From assembly GCF_014779595.1 (NCBI RefSeq), contig NZ_JACXZT010000001.1, positions 248,001-312,000 on the forward strand: DNA of 64,000 bases, in the 5' to 3' direction. This DNA comes from Halomonas sp. ML-15. GTDB taxonomy: Bacteria; Pseudomonadota; Gammaproteobacteria; Pseudomonadales; Halomonadaceae. A program made the translations under genes and the position numbers. The number at the start of each line of letters is the position of its first letter. The first letter of the stretch is position 1. This document shows, one piece after another, positions 19,334-28,636 of this stretch. The notes below the pieces were generated by a model. That model saw only the letters and a list, made by a program, of their open reading frames with translations. It had not been told where the DNA came from and searched no databases.

Positions 19334-21001
19334 TCATGCCGTAAGCAGCTCACAGCAATTGGCAAAATCCCATTCGCGGCCAGGCGCTGCGTCGATAAGC
19401 AACCGGGTATAGTCATGGCGTGGTCTCGACAGCACCTCTCTGGCACTGCCATATTCGACGATCGCCCCATGCTGCATGACGATGACCTCATCACAGATCT
19501 GGGCGGCGACCCGCAAATCGTGGGTGATGAAGAGAATCGCAATACCCAGTCGTTCCTGCACCTCATCGAGCAGGTCCAACACCTGCGCCTGGACCGACAC
19601 ATCCAGTGCCGACACCGCCTCATCGGCCACCAGCAAGTCCGGGCGCATCATCACAGCCCGAGCAATGGCGATCCGCTGGCGCTGACCACCAGAGAACTGG
19701 TGGGGATAGCGCTTTAGCGCATCAAGCGGCAAGTCCACGAGCTCCATCATCTCCAGCGCCCGCTCGTACGCTTCTTGATGAGGCGTGCCAAAGTTGACCG
19801 GCCCCTCGATCAGACTGCGACCAACCGTCCAGCGCGGGTTGAGGGAGCGAAAGGGATCCTGAAAGACCACCTGAAAGTGCTTGCGGTGTGGCCTTAGGGC
19901 ACGCCTAGACAGGGTGGCTATTTCTTTTCCGGCAACCCGGATAGTCCCCGATGTAGGATCGACCAACCGCATGATGCTGCGCGCGACGGTGGTCTTTCCC
20001 GACCCGCTTTCACCCACAATACCCAGCGTCTGGCCGCGTTTGACGGTAAAGCTGATATCCCGCGCGGCGTGCGTGCCGGGTTTTCGAAAGAACATGCCGC
20101 CCCCGCTGTACACCTTCTGCATATCGCTGACTTCCAATACCGGCTCCGTGCTCTCCTGTGAGCGCGCATCCCTGGGCACCAGACTCGGCACCGAACGCAG
20201 TAGCCGCTTGGTATACTCATCCGAAGGGTGGCGAAAGAGCGTTTCGACCGGCGCCTGCTCGACGATCTTGCCATGCTTCATGACATGCACCGCATGGGAG
20301 ACTTCCGCGACCACCCCCATATCATGGGTAATGAACAGTACCGCCGTGCCGTGCCGCTCCTGCAACTCGGCGATCAGCGACAGAATCTGTGCTTGGGTGG
20401 TGACATCCAGGGCAGTAGTTGGCTCATCGGCAATCAGCAACTTTGGCTCCAGCGCCAGCGCCATGGCGATCATGATGCGCTGACGCTGCCCGCCCGACAG
20501 CTGATGGGGGTAAGAGCCATAAATACGCGCCACATCAGGTAGATACACCTGCTGCATCACATCCAGCACTCTATCCCGGCAGTCTCGCCTCGATAGCTCG
20601 CGATGCGTTTGCAGTACTTCAGCAATCTGATCCCCGACGCGCATGACCGGGTTTAACGCCGTCATCGGCTCCTGGAAAATCATCGCCATGCGCTGCCCAC
20701 GCAGCCTGCGCATCTGCGACGGCGTCAGCGTGAGCAACGATTCACCGTCCATCTCGATCTCGCCGCCGGAGACCTCCAAGGCCCCCTTGGGCAGAAGCCC
20801 CATCACCGCCAGAGAGGTCACCGACTTGCCGGAGCCACTTTCCCCCACAAGGCTAACGGTTTCTCCTTCATGTACCTGCAGGCTGATGTCATCAAGCACC
20901 AGGCCATCCGGGCCCTCCTCACCGCTCAGCCGAACCGAAAGGTGGCGGACATCCAGTACCGCTTTAGCACTGCTCTTGTCGTTGTTCTTGAAACGCATCA
21001 T
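19334..21001 (-). CDS. Peptide ABC transporter, two fused ATP-binding domains
   Basis: 555-residue cytoplasmic ATPase that joins DppD-like and DppF-like halves, as in GsiA/YejF. Half one (about 15-270) has Walker A GESGSGKSVTSLA, signature LSGGQRQRIMIA and Walker B LLIADEPTTALD. Half two (about 290-540) has GESGSGKTTVARS, FSGGQRQRIAIARA and LLVADEAVSALD, in which the usual Glu-Pro after Asp is replaced by Glu-Ala. The start follows the permease stop in a TGATG overlap, with GAGG upstream. It drives uptake by the two permeases encoded just before it. Confidence 0.95.
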   Translation of the reverse strand: MMRFKNNDKSSAKAVLDVRHLSVRLSGEEGPDGLVLDDISLQVHEGETVSLVGESGSGKSVTSLAVMGLLPKGALEVSGGEIEMDGESLLTLTPSQMRRLRGQRMAMIFQEPMTALNPVMRVGDQIAEVLQTHRELSRRDCRDRVLDVMQQVYLPDVARIYGSYPHQLSGGQRQRIMIAMALALEPKLLIADEPTTALDVTTQAQILSLIAELQERHGTAVLFITHDMGVVAEVSHAVHVMKHGKIVEQAPVETLFRHPSDEYTKRLLRSVPSLVPRDARSQESTEPVLEVSDMQKVYSGGGMFFRKPGTHAARDISFTVKRGQTLGIVGESGSGKTTVARSIMRLVDPTSGTIRVAGKEIATLSRRALRPHRKHFQVVFQDPFRSLNPRWTVGRSLIEGPVNFGTPHQEAYERALEMMELVDLPLDALKRYPHQFSGGQRQRIAIARAVMMRPDLLVADEAVSALDVSVQAQVLDLLDEVQERLGIAILFITHDLRVAAQICDEVIVMQHGAIVEYGSAREVLSRPRHDYTRLLIDAAPGREWDFANCCELLTA

Positions 21002-21885
21002 CAAGCCTCCCGTTTCTTGAGCCGCGGATCCAGCATGTCTCGCGCAGTATCACCCAGCAGGTTGATCGACAGGATGCAAAGCGACAGGATGGCACCGGTC
21101 CAGAAGATCAGGCCGGGCTTGACCTGGAAGTAGGTACGACCCTCGGCCATGATATTGCCCCAGGTAGGAATATCGGTACTCACACCAGCCCCCAGGAACG
21201 ACAGTATCGCTTCGGTAAGAATGGCCGACGCGCATATATAGGTACCCTGGACGATCATCGCCGGCACGGTGTTGGGCATTAAGTGCTGCCAGAGGATCTT
21301 AGGCATAGAGCTGCCAAGCGCGATCGCCGCTTCCACATACGGCTCCTCACGCGCGCCAAGCACCACCGAACGTACCAGCCGGACCACCCTCGGCACCTCG
21401 GGAATGGTAATGGCAACGATCACCGACCAGACACTGGGTCCGCTCAAGGCAACCAGTGCAATGGCCAGCAGAATGGCGGGGATCGCCATCAGGCTGTCCA
21501 TAATGCGCATGATCACCGCGTCCGCGGTACGGAAGAAGCCAGACACCAGGCCGATGATCATGCCCACCACAACGCTGAACAGCGCGGCACCGACGCCTAT
21601 CATCAGCGACACTCGTCCGCCGGTCATGACGCGGCTGAACAGATCCCGGCCATACTGGTCGGTACCCAGTAGATGCTCTGCGCTGGCCGGCTGAAGCCGA
21701 TTGAGCGAGCCCATCTGCATCGGGTCGTAAGGCACATATAGCGGCGCCAGCAGCGCCGAAAGCACGATCAGGAACAACACCACAGCGGCAATCAGCGGCC
21801 CGGCACCGAGGCGCCATTGACGCGGCAGCGACAACATTCCCAGCACGCTCTGCATCGCGGCGGAGGGTTGAGTAGTATGAGCCAT
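21001..21885 (-). CDS. Peptide ABC transporter permease, DppC type
   Basis: 294-residue inner-membrane subunit with an N-terminal helix, the OppC-like N-terminal domain (LNRLQPASAEHLLGTDQYGRD) and five more membrane segments. The ATPase-coupling loop is EEPYVEAAIALGSSMPKILW. Start and stop are linked to both neighbours by one-base overlaps (TGATG), which shows tight operon coupling. It forms the membrane channel with the DppB-type protein. Confidence 0.94.
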   Translation of the reverse strand: MAHTTQPSAAMQSVLGMLSLPRQWRLGAGPLIAAVVLFLIVLSALLAPLYVPYDPMQMGSLNRLQPASAEHLLGTDQYGRDLFSRVMTGGRVSLMIGVGAALFSVVVGMIIGLVSGFFRTADAVIMRIMDSLMAIPAILLAIALVALSGPSVWSVIVAITIPEVPRVVRLVRSVVLGAREEPYVEAAIALGSSMPKILWQHLMPNTVPAMIVQGTYICASAILTEAILSFLGAGVSTDIPTWGNIMAEGRTYFQVKPGLIFWTGAILSLCILSINLLGDTARDMLDPRLKKREA

Positions 21886-22826
21886 CAGTAGCGAATCCTT
21901 GGATCGATGATCGTGTAGGAAATATCAATCAACAGATTAACCAGCACATACAGTCCGGCCGTCAGCAGAATCATCGCCTGTATCACTGGATAATCGCGCG
22001 CCAAGATCGCATCCACCGTCAAACGGCCCACGCCAGGTATATTGAAGACACTTTCGGTCACCACTACCCCAGCGATCAACAGCGCGAACCCGGTACCAAT
22101 AATGGTCATGATCGGCACCGCTGCATTGCGTAGCGCATGGCGGAACAAAATCGTACCTTCACGCAGCCCCTTGGCTCTGGCTGTGCGAACATAGTCCTCT
22201 CCCAGCACATCCAGCATGCTGGCGCGCGTCATCCTCGCAATCAGCGCCACATAAATAGTGGCTAGCGTAAAAGACGGCAATATTGCTCGCTGTAAAAAAC
22301 CTATAAAGTCCTGTGTGGGAGCCGTATAGCCCTGTACGGGCAGCCAGCGAAGTTCGATGGCAAAGATTTGAATAAAGATGTAGCCAATCACGAACACCGG
22401 CACCGAAAAGCCTAAAACGGAGAAACTCATTACCGCATAGTCGATCCAGCTGCGGTGGCGCCAAGCGGCAAGCACCCCCATTGGCACCGCTATCAAAATA
22501 GAAATCGTGATCGTCAGCATGGCAATATTGAGCGTTGGCCAGATGCGCTGTCCTATCATGGTACTGACGGAGGTATTGGAAATCAGGGAGACGCCTAGAT
22601 CCCCCTGAAGCATCATCTTTACCCACTGAATGAATTGCTCATAGATAGGCAGGTTAAGCCCCAAGCGATCACGTATTCTCTCTAGTTGAGCAGGTGTCGC
22701 TGAGTCACCGGCCAGGATGGCTGCAGGATCCCCCGGTGTGAGTCGTAGTATCAGAAACACAAAAAGGGCGACGATAACCATGACCGGAATGACAGCCAGT
22801 AATCGCCTGATGATATAGCCAAGCAT
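21885..22826 (-). CDS. Peptide ABC transporter permease, DppB type
   Basis: 313-residue inner-membrane protein with six membrane segments and the typical start MLGYIIRRLLAVIPV. FLILRLTPGDPAAILAG is the conserved N-terminal region, and LGEDYVRTARAKGLRE is the coupling (EAA) loop. The frame is open further upstream to GTG 22841, but AAGGAG lies seven bases before ATG 22826, which I therefore use. A very stable hairpin separates it from the binding-protein gene upstream. Confidence 0.94.
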   Translation of the reverse strand: MLGYIIRRLLAVIPVMVIVALFVFLILRLTPGDPAAILAGDSATPAQLERIRDRLGLNLPIYEQFIQWVKMMLQGDLGVSLISNTSVSTMIGQRIWPTLNIAMLTITISILIAVPMGVLAAWRHRSWIDYAVMSFSVLGFSVPVFVIGYIFIQIFAIELRWLPVQGYTAPTQDFIGFLQRAILPSFTLATIYVALIARMTRASMLDVLGEDYVRTARAKGLREGTILFRHALRNAAVPIMTIIGTGFALLIAGVVVTESVFNIPGVGRLTVDAILARDYPVIQAMILLTAGLYVLVNLLIDISYTIIDPRIRY

Positions 22827-22872
22827 CCGCGACTCCTTCACATGCAGATGTGATAATCGATCAAAGCATGAT

Positions 22873-22900
22873 AGGGCGGCGAGACGTATCTCGCCGCCCT
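22873..22900 (-). promoter_or_regulatory. Very strong hairpin between ABC binding-protein and permease genes
   Basis: AGGGCGGCGAGA and TCTCGCCGCCCT form a perfect 12-base, GC-rich stem closed by four bases, in the 83-base gap between the binding-protein stop and the permease start. There is no T run on either side, so it is more likely an mRNA stabiliser or attenuator than a full terminator. The position directly after the receptor gene matches the hairpins at 13568 and 63448. Confidence 0.75.
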
Positions 22901-22909
22901 ACTTGGCGA

Positions 22910-24517
22910 TTACTGCTTATCAATATTCCAGAAAACGGGCACCGGCGAAGGAATCATGTCAGTGATATTATCCCGGCGTGCTTGTGGCATGATGTACTGC
23001 CCCAGCGGGATATAAATCACCTCATCCAGCGTGTGCACCTGGAGCTTACGTGCGGCCTCCAGCTGCTCTTCATCTGACTCGGCAGCGATAAACTCGCGAC
23101 GCAGCGCCTCGAGCTCTTCATCTTCAGGCCATCCAAACCAGCCATCCTCACCACGCCCATTGAGCATGACGTTGATCAGCGGCGAGGTAATCTCCGGCAC
23201 CATCCAGTTGGTAAAGAAGATGTTCCAGCCGCCATCCTCCGGTGCTGCCATGCTTGCGCGGCGATTGACCAGGGTTTGCCAATCCATGGGCTGCATATCT
23301 ACTTCGAAACCCGCCTCACGCAGCGCCTGAGCGGCAACCACCGGCTGGGCGGAAAGGCTGGTGACATCGGTCGGCTGCATCAATACCACCGGGGTGCCGT
23401 CATAGCCGGCCTCCTCGAGCAACTGCTGTGCGGCTTGCGAATCGCCACCGCTGGTCAGCGACTCCGATCCACTCTCATCGGCCAAGGGGGTCCCACAGCC
23501 AAAGATGGCACCGCATATCTCGTAGTACTCCGGATCCCCCATCATGGTCGCCAGCACGTCCTCCTGGCTCAGCGCCATGAGTGCGGCTTGACGTATCTGC
23601 TTGTTATCAAAAGGCGGATGCTTGAAATTGAGCCGGCCCATGGTTTGATAGCCTAGCGGATCACGATTCTCCACCACCACATCCGGACTCGCTTCGAGAA
23701 TCGGCAGCAGATCGACCTGCACCTGCTCGATATAGTCGATCTCGCCGGCCATCAGCGCATTGATAGCAGTCTGGGAATCCGGCATGGTCGTCCACACGAC
23801 CCGGTCGACGTTGACCACCTTGCCGCCCGCCATCCAGCTAGGCGCTTCCTCCCGCGGCACATAGTCATCGAAACGCTCGTAGGTGACGCTCACCCCCGGC
23901 TCGTACTCGTCTTCCAGGAAGCGAAATGGCCCTGAGCCGATATGTTCGGAGATCGACGAATCGGCGGATGTCTCCGCAATACGCGCCGGCATGATAAACG
24001 CAGGCACCGCAGACTGCTTGGCCAACGTATCGATCAAGGGAGGATAGGGTTCGGAAAGCGTCCAGGTAATCGTCTGCTCGTCGCTAGCCTCTAAACTCTC
24101 GGTGACATCGAATATCAGTTGCCCCCCCGAGTCGCGCTCACCCCAGCGCTCAAGAGACGCCACGGCATCCTCCGCAGTAACGGGCTCGCCATCGTGGAAC
24201 GTCAAGCCGTCGCGCAGCGTCAGGGTATAGGTCAGCGAATCATCGGATATCTGCCAGTCCGCCATCTGCGGCTGAGGATTGAAGTCTTCATCCGATGCCA
24301 GCAGCACATCGTAAATCATATAGCCATGATTACGGGTGATATGCGCGGTAGTGATGATCGGGTCCAGCACGCGCAAGCTGGAGTGCATCACGGCGGTTAT
24401 GGTGGTGTCATCACTCTTGGCGGTCATCGGCAAGGCCAGTGCCACAGCGGTGACCGCTGCCACCGCTGCCGACATGGGCCTGAGGCGTAACGTATTGCGT
24501 AGATTGGGTATTGTCAT
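22910..24517 (-). CDS. Peptide/amide ABC transporter substrate-binding protein
   Basis: 535-residue periplasmic receptor of the SBP_bac_5 (DppA/OppA) family. A signal peptide of about 35 residues (hydrophobic AAVAAVTAVALALPMTAKS) precedes DDTTITAVMHSSLRVLDPI. LTYTLTLRDGLTFHDGEPVT is the family signature. The end reads WNIDKQ. ATG 24517 is chosen because GGGGGA lies seven bases before it; the longer frame to 24634 lacks a ribosome site and would bury the signal. The receptor decides which peptide or amide enters; the M81, M20 and amidohydrolase neighbours hint at a modified peptide or N-acyl amino acid. Confidence 0.94.
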   Translation of the reverse strand: MTIPNLRNTLRLRPMSAAVAAVTAVALALPMTAKSDDTTITAVMHSSLRVLDPIITTAHITRNHGYMIYDVLLASDEDFNPQPQMADWQISDDSLTYTLTLRDGLTFHDGEPVTAEDAVASLERWGERDSGGQLIFDVTESLEASDEQTITWTLSEPYPPLIDTLAKQSAVPAFIMPARIAETSADSSISEHIGSGPFRFLEDEYEPGVSVTYERFDDYVPREEAPSWMAGGKVVNVDRVVWTTMPDSQTAINALMAGEIDYIEQVQVDLLPILEASPDVVVENRDPLGYQTMGRLNFKHPPFDNKQIRQAALMALSQEDVLATMMGDPEYYEICGAIFGCGTPLADESGSESLTSGGDSQAAQQLLEEAGYDGTPVVLMQPTDVTSLSAQPVVAAQALREAGFEVDMQPMDWQTLVNRRASMAAPEDGGWNIFFTNWMVPEITSPLINVMLNGRGEDGWFGWPEDEELEALRREFIAAESDEEQLEAARKLQVHTLDEVIYIPLGQYIMPQARRDNITDMIPSPVPVFWNIDKQ

Positions 24518-24605
24518 TAGTAGTCCCCCTATGATTGCTTTCCCGTCGTTGGGAATGAAGCCATGTCCTCCATCGTCGGCATCATCAGAAATGCCGCGAC
24601 TGCAG

Positions 24606-26108
24606 TCAGTCGACTGGATGGAAGGCATCGCCAAGTGGGCCTAGACGCATGCCGGGCGTCAGATGCTTCCAGGGAAGATCGGAAGGACTGAACGCCATCG
24701 GGCCGGGCGCCAGGCAAATCAGGATATGCGCGGCAATGGAAGTGAAGTCGGCGCGAAAGTGCGTAGAGCTCTTGACCACTAAGATATCGGTCGTTTCTGG
24801 TTCGATACCCACGAAGCGAAACATCTCACGATCGGCTAGCTGCGCTTTATGGGTCGTCACCACGACTCTGACGCCACCAATCCGCAGGCAGGCAGAAGGG
24901 CCGAGATTAAGTGATGCACCGCCGTAGTAGGGGCCTTGTGCGACCAGGCGACCATCCGACAATGTCTCGACGGTTGCTGTCACGTGATAAGGACCATCCC
25001 CCACCACCCCAGAGTGACCTCCCAGGTCAAATGCCAAACTCGCTCCTGCGCCAGCCGCATGGGCGTTAAGCGCGGACTCGGGGTCCACCAGGAGGCCCAG
25101 CGCGGCATCCGGCGCGTCCGCCTCGATCAGCGCCCGCAGCATCCCGGTGGTATTGGAATCACCGCCAGCGCCCGGGTTGTCCTGAGTATCGGCAAGCACC
25201 ACCGGCCCCACTGCGCCAGCCTTGACGCGCTGCAAGGCCTCCGCCACCCCTTCTGATGCAGAAAATACCGGCCCCGCAAAGCGCGCTTCAGCCTCAGCAA
25301 ATTCAGTAGCGAGCTGCTCTAACGCGGCCTTGGCACCAGGACCATAGGCCACCAGACTCGGGCCACACTCGTTAAAATCGGCCGCCGGAAAGCCCATGAA
25401 TAGCGAAGCACTGATGACGGCCTCACCCTCCAGCTCAGCGAGCCGCGCATAGAGCGACGCGGCCGGCTCGAGATCGGTGGACTGCCAGGGAATGGGAATC
25501 AAGTAATCAAGGCGACGAAAGGCCTTGGCGGGCGGGGTACCCGACGTCATCAAATACTCCAGGCCCTCTGCGGCACGCCGGCCGGTTTCCGCCATATCCA
25601 CATGAGGATAGGTGCGAAATCCCACCAGCATGTCCGCCATCTCCACCATGCGGGCAGTGATATTGCCATGCAGATCAAGGCATGCCACCACCGGTACCGA
25701 AGGCCCTACGACCTCTCGTACACGGGCCAGCAACTCGCCCTCACCATCATCGAGGTGTTCACACACCATGGCACCGTGGAGGTCGAGAAACACGCCATCC
25801 AGTGGACCCGCAACCGACAAGCGGGTCACCAGTGCATCAGCGATATGCTCGAAAGCATCCTGGGTCACATGCGCTGAAGGAATAGCTCCCGCCCACAGCA
25901 GCGGCAACATCTGCCAATCACCCTCACGACCGCGCTCAACAGCGCCGGATATCCCCAGGTTTATCCCCCGGCACGCGCTGAACATGGCGTCGCCATGCAC
26001 CATTGGCATATAACCACCGCCCTGGACGAAATCAGCATAGGTCGCCCGGGTCGGTGCAAAGGTATTGGTCTCATGCAGGAAACCACCCATTGCTACGCGG
26101 TAAGTCAT
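24606..26108 (-). CDS. M81 family metallopeptidase (MlrC-like)
   Basis: 500-residue enzyme of the M81/microcystinase C family, which opens linearised peptides and related amides with zinc. The N-terminus MTYRVAMGGFLHETNTFAP is the family hallmark; VFLDLHGAMVCEHLDDGEGE, CLDLHGNIT and ADTQDNPGAGGDSNTTGML are conserved metal and substrate motifs. Length is normal. AAGGAAA precedes the ATG. It is the first gene of the eight-gene operon and is divergent from the IclR regulator. MlrC is known from microcystin breakdown, but most members are of unknown substrate, so that activity should not be assumed. Confidence 0.92.
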   Translation of the reverse strand: MTYRVAMGGFLHETNTFAPTRATYADFVQGGGYMPMVHGDAMFSACRGINLGISGAVERGREGDWQMLPLLWAGAIPSAHVTQDAFEHIADALVTRLSVAGPLDGVFLDLHGAMVCEHLDDGEGELLARVREVVGPSVPVVACLDLHGNITARMVEMADMLVGFRTYPHVDMAETGRRAAEGLEYLMTSGTPPAKAFRRLDYLIPIPWQSTDLEPAASLYARLAELEGEAVISASLFMGFPAADFNECGPSLVAYGPGAKAALEQLATEFAEAEARFAGPVFSASEGVAEALQRVKAGAVGPVVLADTQDNPGAGGDSNTTGMLRALIEADAPDAALGLLVDPESALNAHAAGAGASLAFDLGGHSGVVGDGPYHVTATVETLSDGRLVAQGPYYGGASLNLGPSACLRIGGVRVVVTTHKAQLADREMFRFVGIEPETTDILVVKSSTHFRADFTSIAAHILICLAPGPMAFSPSDLPWKHLTPGMRLGPLGDAFHPVD

Positions 26109-26286
26109 TGTTATTGTTTCCTTTACCTGAAACGAAGCAGCACCTTATCGAAACTGCCACAGCATCAAAGTGGTGATATCGGCAATGGACACACTGTATC
26201 TCTCAGCGATACACTCATATTGATTTATCGATCACCATCAACCTTAGTCGCAGCACCACGTTCGTGCAAACATAACGGTAGGAATT

Positions 26287-27096
26287 ATGAAGCGAACCAC
26301 AAGATCGCTTTTAAATCATAGAGTTATTACTGAAGATCAGAAAAAGGATCCGCTTTTTCTGCAGTCCGTTTCCAGAGCGATGCAGGTCCTCTCGGCGTTT
26401 CATTCGGCTGACGGCGCCATGAGTCTCTCGGAGATAGCCAAAGAGGCGGGTATCGACAGAAGCGCCGCACAGCGAATCGTTCACACCTTGCGCGAGCTGG
26501 GCTACCTCAGGCGTGATAATGAAGACAACGGCTTTCTTCCTGACATCAGGGTGCTCGACCACACCCTCGACTACTTGAGCCTCAATCCCGTCATACGCAA
26601 TGCCACCCCCGTACTGCTAGAACTCAGGCGTAATATTCGCGAGCGGGTCGACCTCAGCCTCTTCGATGACACCCGTGTGGTTTACGCTGCGCGCATGCAA
26701 AGCAAGCGGGAAACCTTTTATGCCACACTGGTCGGCCATAGCGTGCCCACCTTCTGCAGTTCGGGGGGGCGAGCCATACTCTCGCGCCTGGAGGATGACG
26801 AGGTGCGCGATGTCATTGCGCGGTCCCAATTGATGCCAGTCACGCCACGCACGATTACCGACCCCGTCGCCATTCTCGAGAAGGTTCAGGAGGCCCGAGA
26901 GCAGGGGTATGCATTGGCGAGAGAAGAAATTCTGATCGGCGAGATCGCACTGGGCGTCGCCATCACCGACAAGCATGACCGCCCGTGCGGCGCCATACAT
27001 GTGGCAGGCTCGCTCAGTGAATGGACGCCCGAAGCATTTCGAGAGCGCGTCTTCCCTCTTGCTTCGGAAGCCGCCAGGGCCATATCGCGCTTTTAG
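26287..27096 (+). CDS. IclR-family transcriptional regulator
   Basis: 269-residue regulator. The winged helix-turn-helix spans about residues 25-85 (SLSEIAKEAGIDRSAAQRIVHTL), followed by the IclR ligand-binding domain with VDLSLFDDTRVVYAARM, SSGGRAILSRL and AREEILIGEIALGVAI. TAGGA lies just upstream of the ATG. It is divergent from the M81-ABC operon with 178 bases between the two starts, so it is the probable regulator of that operon and of itself. Effector unknown. Confidence 0.92.
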   Translation: MKRTTRSLLNHRVITEDQKKDPLFLQSVSRAMQVLSAFHSADGAMSLSEIAKEAGIDRSAAQRIVHTLRELGYLRRDNEDNGFLPDIRVLDHTLDYLSLNPVIRNATPVLLELRRNIRERVDLSLFDDTRVVYAARMQSKRETFYATLVGHSVPTFCSSGGRAILSRLEDDEVRDVIARSQLMPVTPRTITDPVAILEKVQEAREQGYALAREEILIGEIALGVAITDKHDRPCGAIHVAGSLSEWTPEAFRERVFPLASEAARAISRF

Positions 27097-27124
27097 CCGA
27101 GCTACGTCTTCACGCCTTCCCCAG

Positions 27125-27150
27125 TGTAGGAGCAACTTCAATTGCGATGC
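27125..27150 (+). repeat. Solitary REP-like sequence
   Basis: This 26-base stretch matches 22 of 26 positions of the left half of the REP-like repeats at 60242-60267 and has their GTAGGAGC..TTCA..GCGAT layout, which resembles Pseudomonas REP sequences. It lies just after the IclR gene in a 267-base gap where I see nothing else apart from the ribosome site of the next gene. Confidence 0.5.
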
Positions 27151-27363
27151 CGCACTCAGCGATCTCTTGGCAGACTCACGGAAGACGACCTGCTGAAGCG
27201 CCCCAAGTACCGTATTCGCTGCACCGGAAACCCCTCGCAGCCGCTGAAACATTAGTCCGGTGTGAAACGTCATCGATCAGTCACAGCCCCCAGCTTGCCG
27301 CTTCGCCAATCCTATGCCAGGGTAAGTGTTGTCAAATAATCAACAAGACAAGGAGGTCCCACC

Positions 27364-28557
27364 ATGGGTACCACTTCATCCAGAGTAGCTATTGCCACAC
27401 TAATGGCGGCGGCACTGCCGGTCAGCGGCGCCGTTGCCAGCGACACATCCAGCGGCAGTGTACGCAACCTTTACGATGGCAGGCTGATGCCTGACGAACA
27501 GGTTAATGCCTACCGCAATATCGATGCTCTCTTCCCTACCAGAGTGGTGCCAGCATCATCCAGTCCGCATAAGTTTGGTGAGCGCAGCGTAACACTCGAC
27601 GATTTCACCTTTACCGATGATGACACCACCTACGACCTCTACGACTTCATGTCACTCAACCGCGTCAGCGGGCTGATCGTAGTGCACGATAACGACATCG
27701 TGCTTGAGCAGTACGCACTGGGTAACGATCGCGACACCCCCTGGATGTCGATGTCAGTGGTCAAGTCCATCGCCTCCACGCTGATTGGCGCCGCGATTCA
27801 GGATGGCCATATCGGGAGTCTCGACGACAACGTAGTCCAGTACGTCCCCGAACTGGAAGGCAGTGCCTACGACGGCGTCAGCGTTGAGCATATCCTGCTG
27901 ATGGCCTCAGGCGTTGCATGGGATGAGACGTACGACGACCCGGATTCCGACCGTCGCGAAATGCTGGAGCGTCAGATTAGCCAGGAGCAGGGATCAATCA
28001 TCGAGCAAATGGCCACTCTGGAGCGCGTGGGCGACCCCGGCGAAGTGTGGAACTACAGCACCGGCGAAACCCAGCTGCTAGCGGCAATTATCGAGGGAGC
28101 CGTGGGCACCAGCGTCTCTGACTATCTCTCCGAAACGCTCTGGGCAAGCTACGGCATGGAGCATGACGCCGAGTGGTGGCTAGACGCCGAAGATGGCCAG
28201 GAGATTGGCGGCAGCGGCCTGCTCGCCACCCTCAGAGATTACGCAAGATTCGGGCAATTTATCCTCGATGAGCGGCATAACGACAATGGCCAAGGCGTCC
28301 TGCCCGACGGCTGGGTAGACACCGCAGGCCGCACCCACGAGGTCGGCGGTGAGACCGTGCCCTACGGCTACTCCTGGTGGCCAGTCGGCGATGAAGGCGC
28401 GTTCGCCGCCGTCGGTATCTTCGGCCAGTGGGTGTTCGTCCACCCCGACAAGAACATGGTGATTGCCATGACCGGTGCACAACCCAAGTCACTCGGCTTC
28501 GAGATCGTACCGGTCAGCCGCTTCTTCCACGCGCTAACGGACGTCATTACCGAGTAA
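27364..28557 (+). CDS. Exported class C beta-lactamase-like serine hydrolase
   Basis: 397-residue enzyme of the beta-lactamase/PBP transpeptidase fold. A signal peptide ends near AVAS-DTSS. The SxxK nucleophile motif is Ser131-V-V-Lys134, the YxN position reads YST in VWNYSTGE, and a late HEVGGETV segment takes the place of the KTG motif. This pattern fits periplasmic esterases, D-aminopeptidases and 6-aminohexanoate-dimer hydrolase-like enzymes rather than drug resistance. A perfect AAGGAGG ribosome site precedes the ATG. It stands alone between the IclR regulator and a convergent lyase gene; it could hydrolyse amides for the nearby peptide operon, but that is inference. Confidence 0.88.
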   Translation: MGTTSSRVAIATLMAAALPVSGAVASDTSSGSVRNLYDGRLMPDEQVNAYRNIDALFPTRVVPASSSPHKFGERSVTLDDFTFTDDDTTYDLYDFMSLNRVSGLIVVHDNDIVLEQYALGNDRDTPWMSMSVVKSIASTLIGAAIQDGHIGSLDDNVVQYVPELEGSAYDGVSVEHILLMASGVAWDETYDDPDSDRREMLERQISQEQGSIIEQMATLERVGDPGEVWNYSTGETQLLAAIIEGAVGTSVSDYLSETLWASYGMEHDAEWWLDAEDGQEIGGSGLLATLRDYARFGQFILDERHNDNGQGVLPDGWVDTAGRTHEVGGETVPYGYSWWPVGDEGAFAAVGIFGQWVFVHPDKNMVIAMTGAQPKSLGFEIVPVSRFFHALTDVITE

Positions 28558-28587
28558 GCCTCAACATTATAACCACCCGGCAGCACC

Positions 28588-28636
28588 ATGCTGGCTACCG
28601 CTACTTGGCCGCGTAACGCTCGGCGGTAGCCAGCAT
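28588..28636. terminator. Inverted repeat between convergent genes, possible bidirectional terminator
   Basis: ATGCTGGCTACCGC (28588-28601) and GCGGTAGCCAGCAT (28623-28636) are perfect 14-base inverted copies with a 21-base loop. The right arm lies inside the last codons of the lyase gene and the loop holds its stop. The position between convergent genes suggests termination in both directions, but no T run follows. Confidence 0.5.

Noticed and set aside
24606-26108. Microcystin-degradation cluster
   Set aside because: Only an MlrC-like gene is present; mlrA, mlrB and mlrD are missing, and most M81 proteins have other or unknown substrates.
27364-28557. Antibiotic-resistance beta-lactamase
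   Set aside because: SxxK is present, but the YxN and KTG positions are not those of AmpC; context is catabolic.
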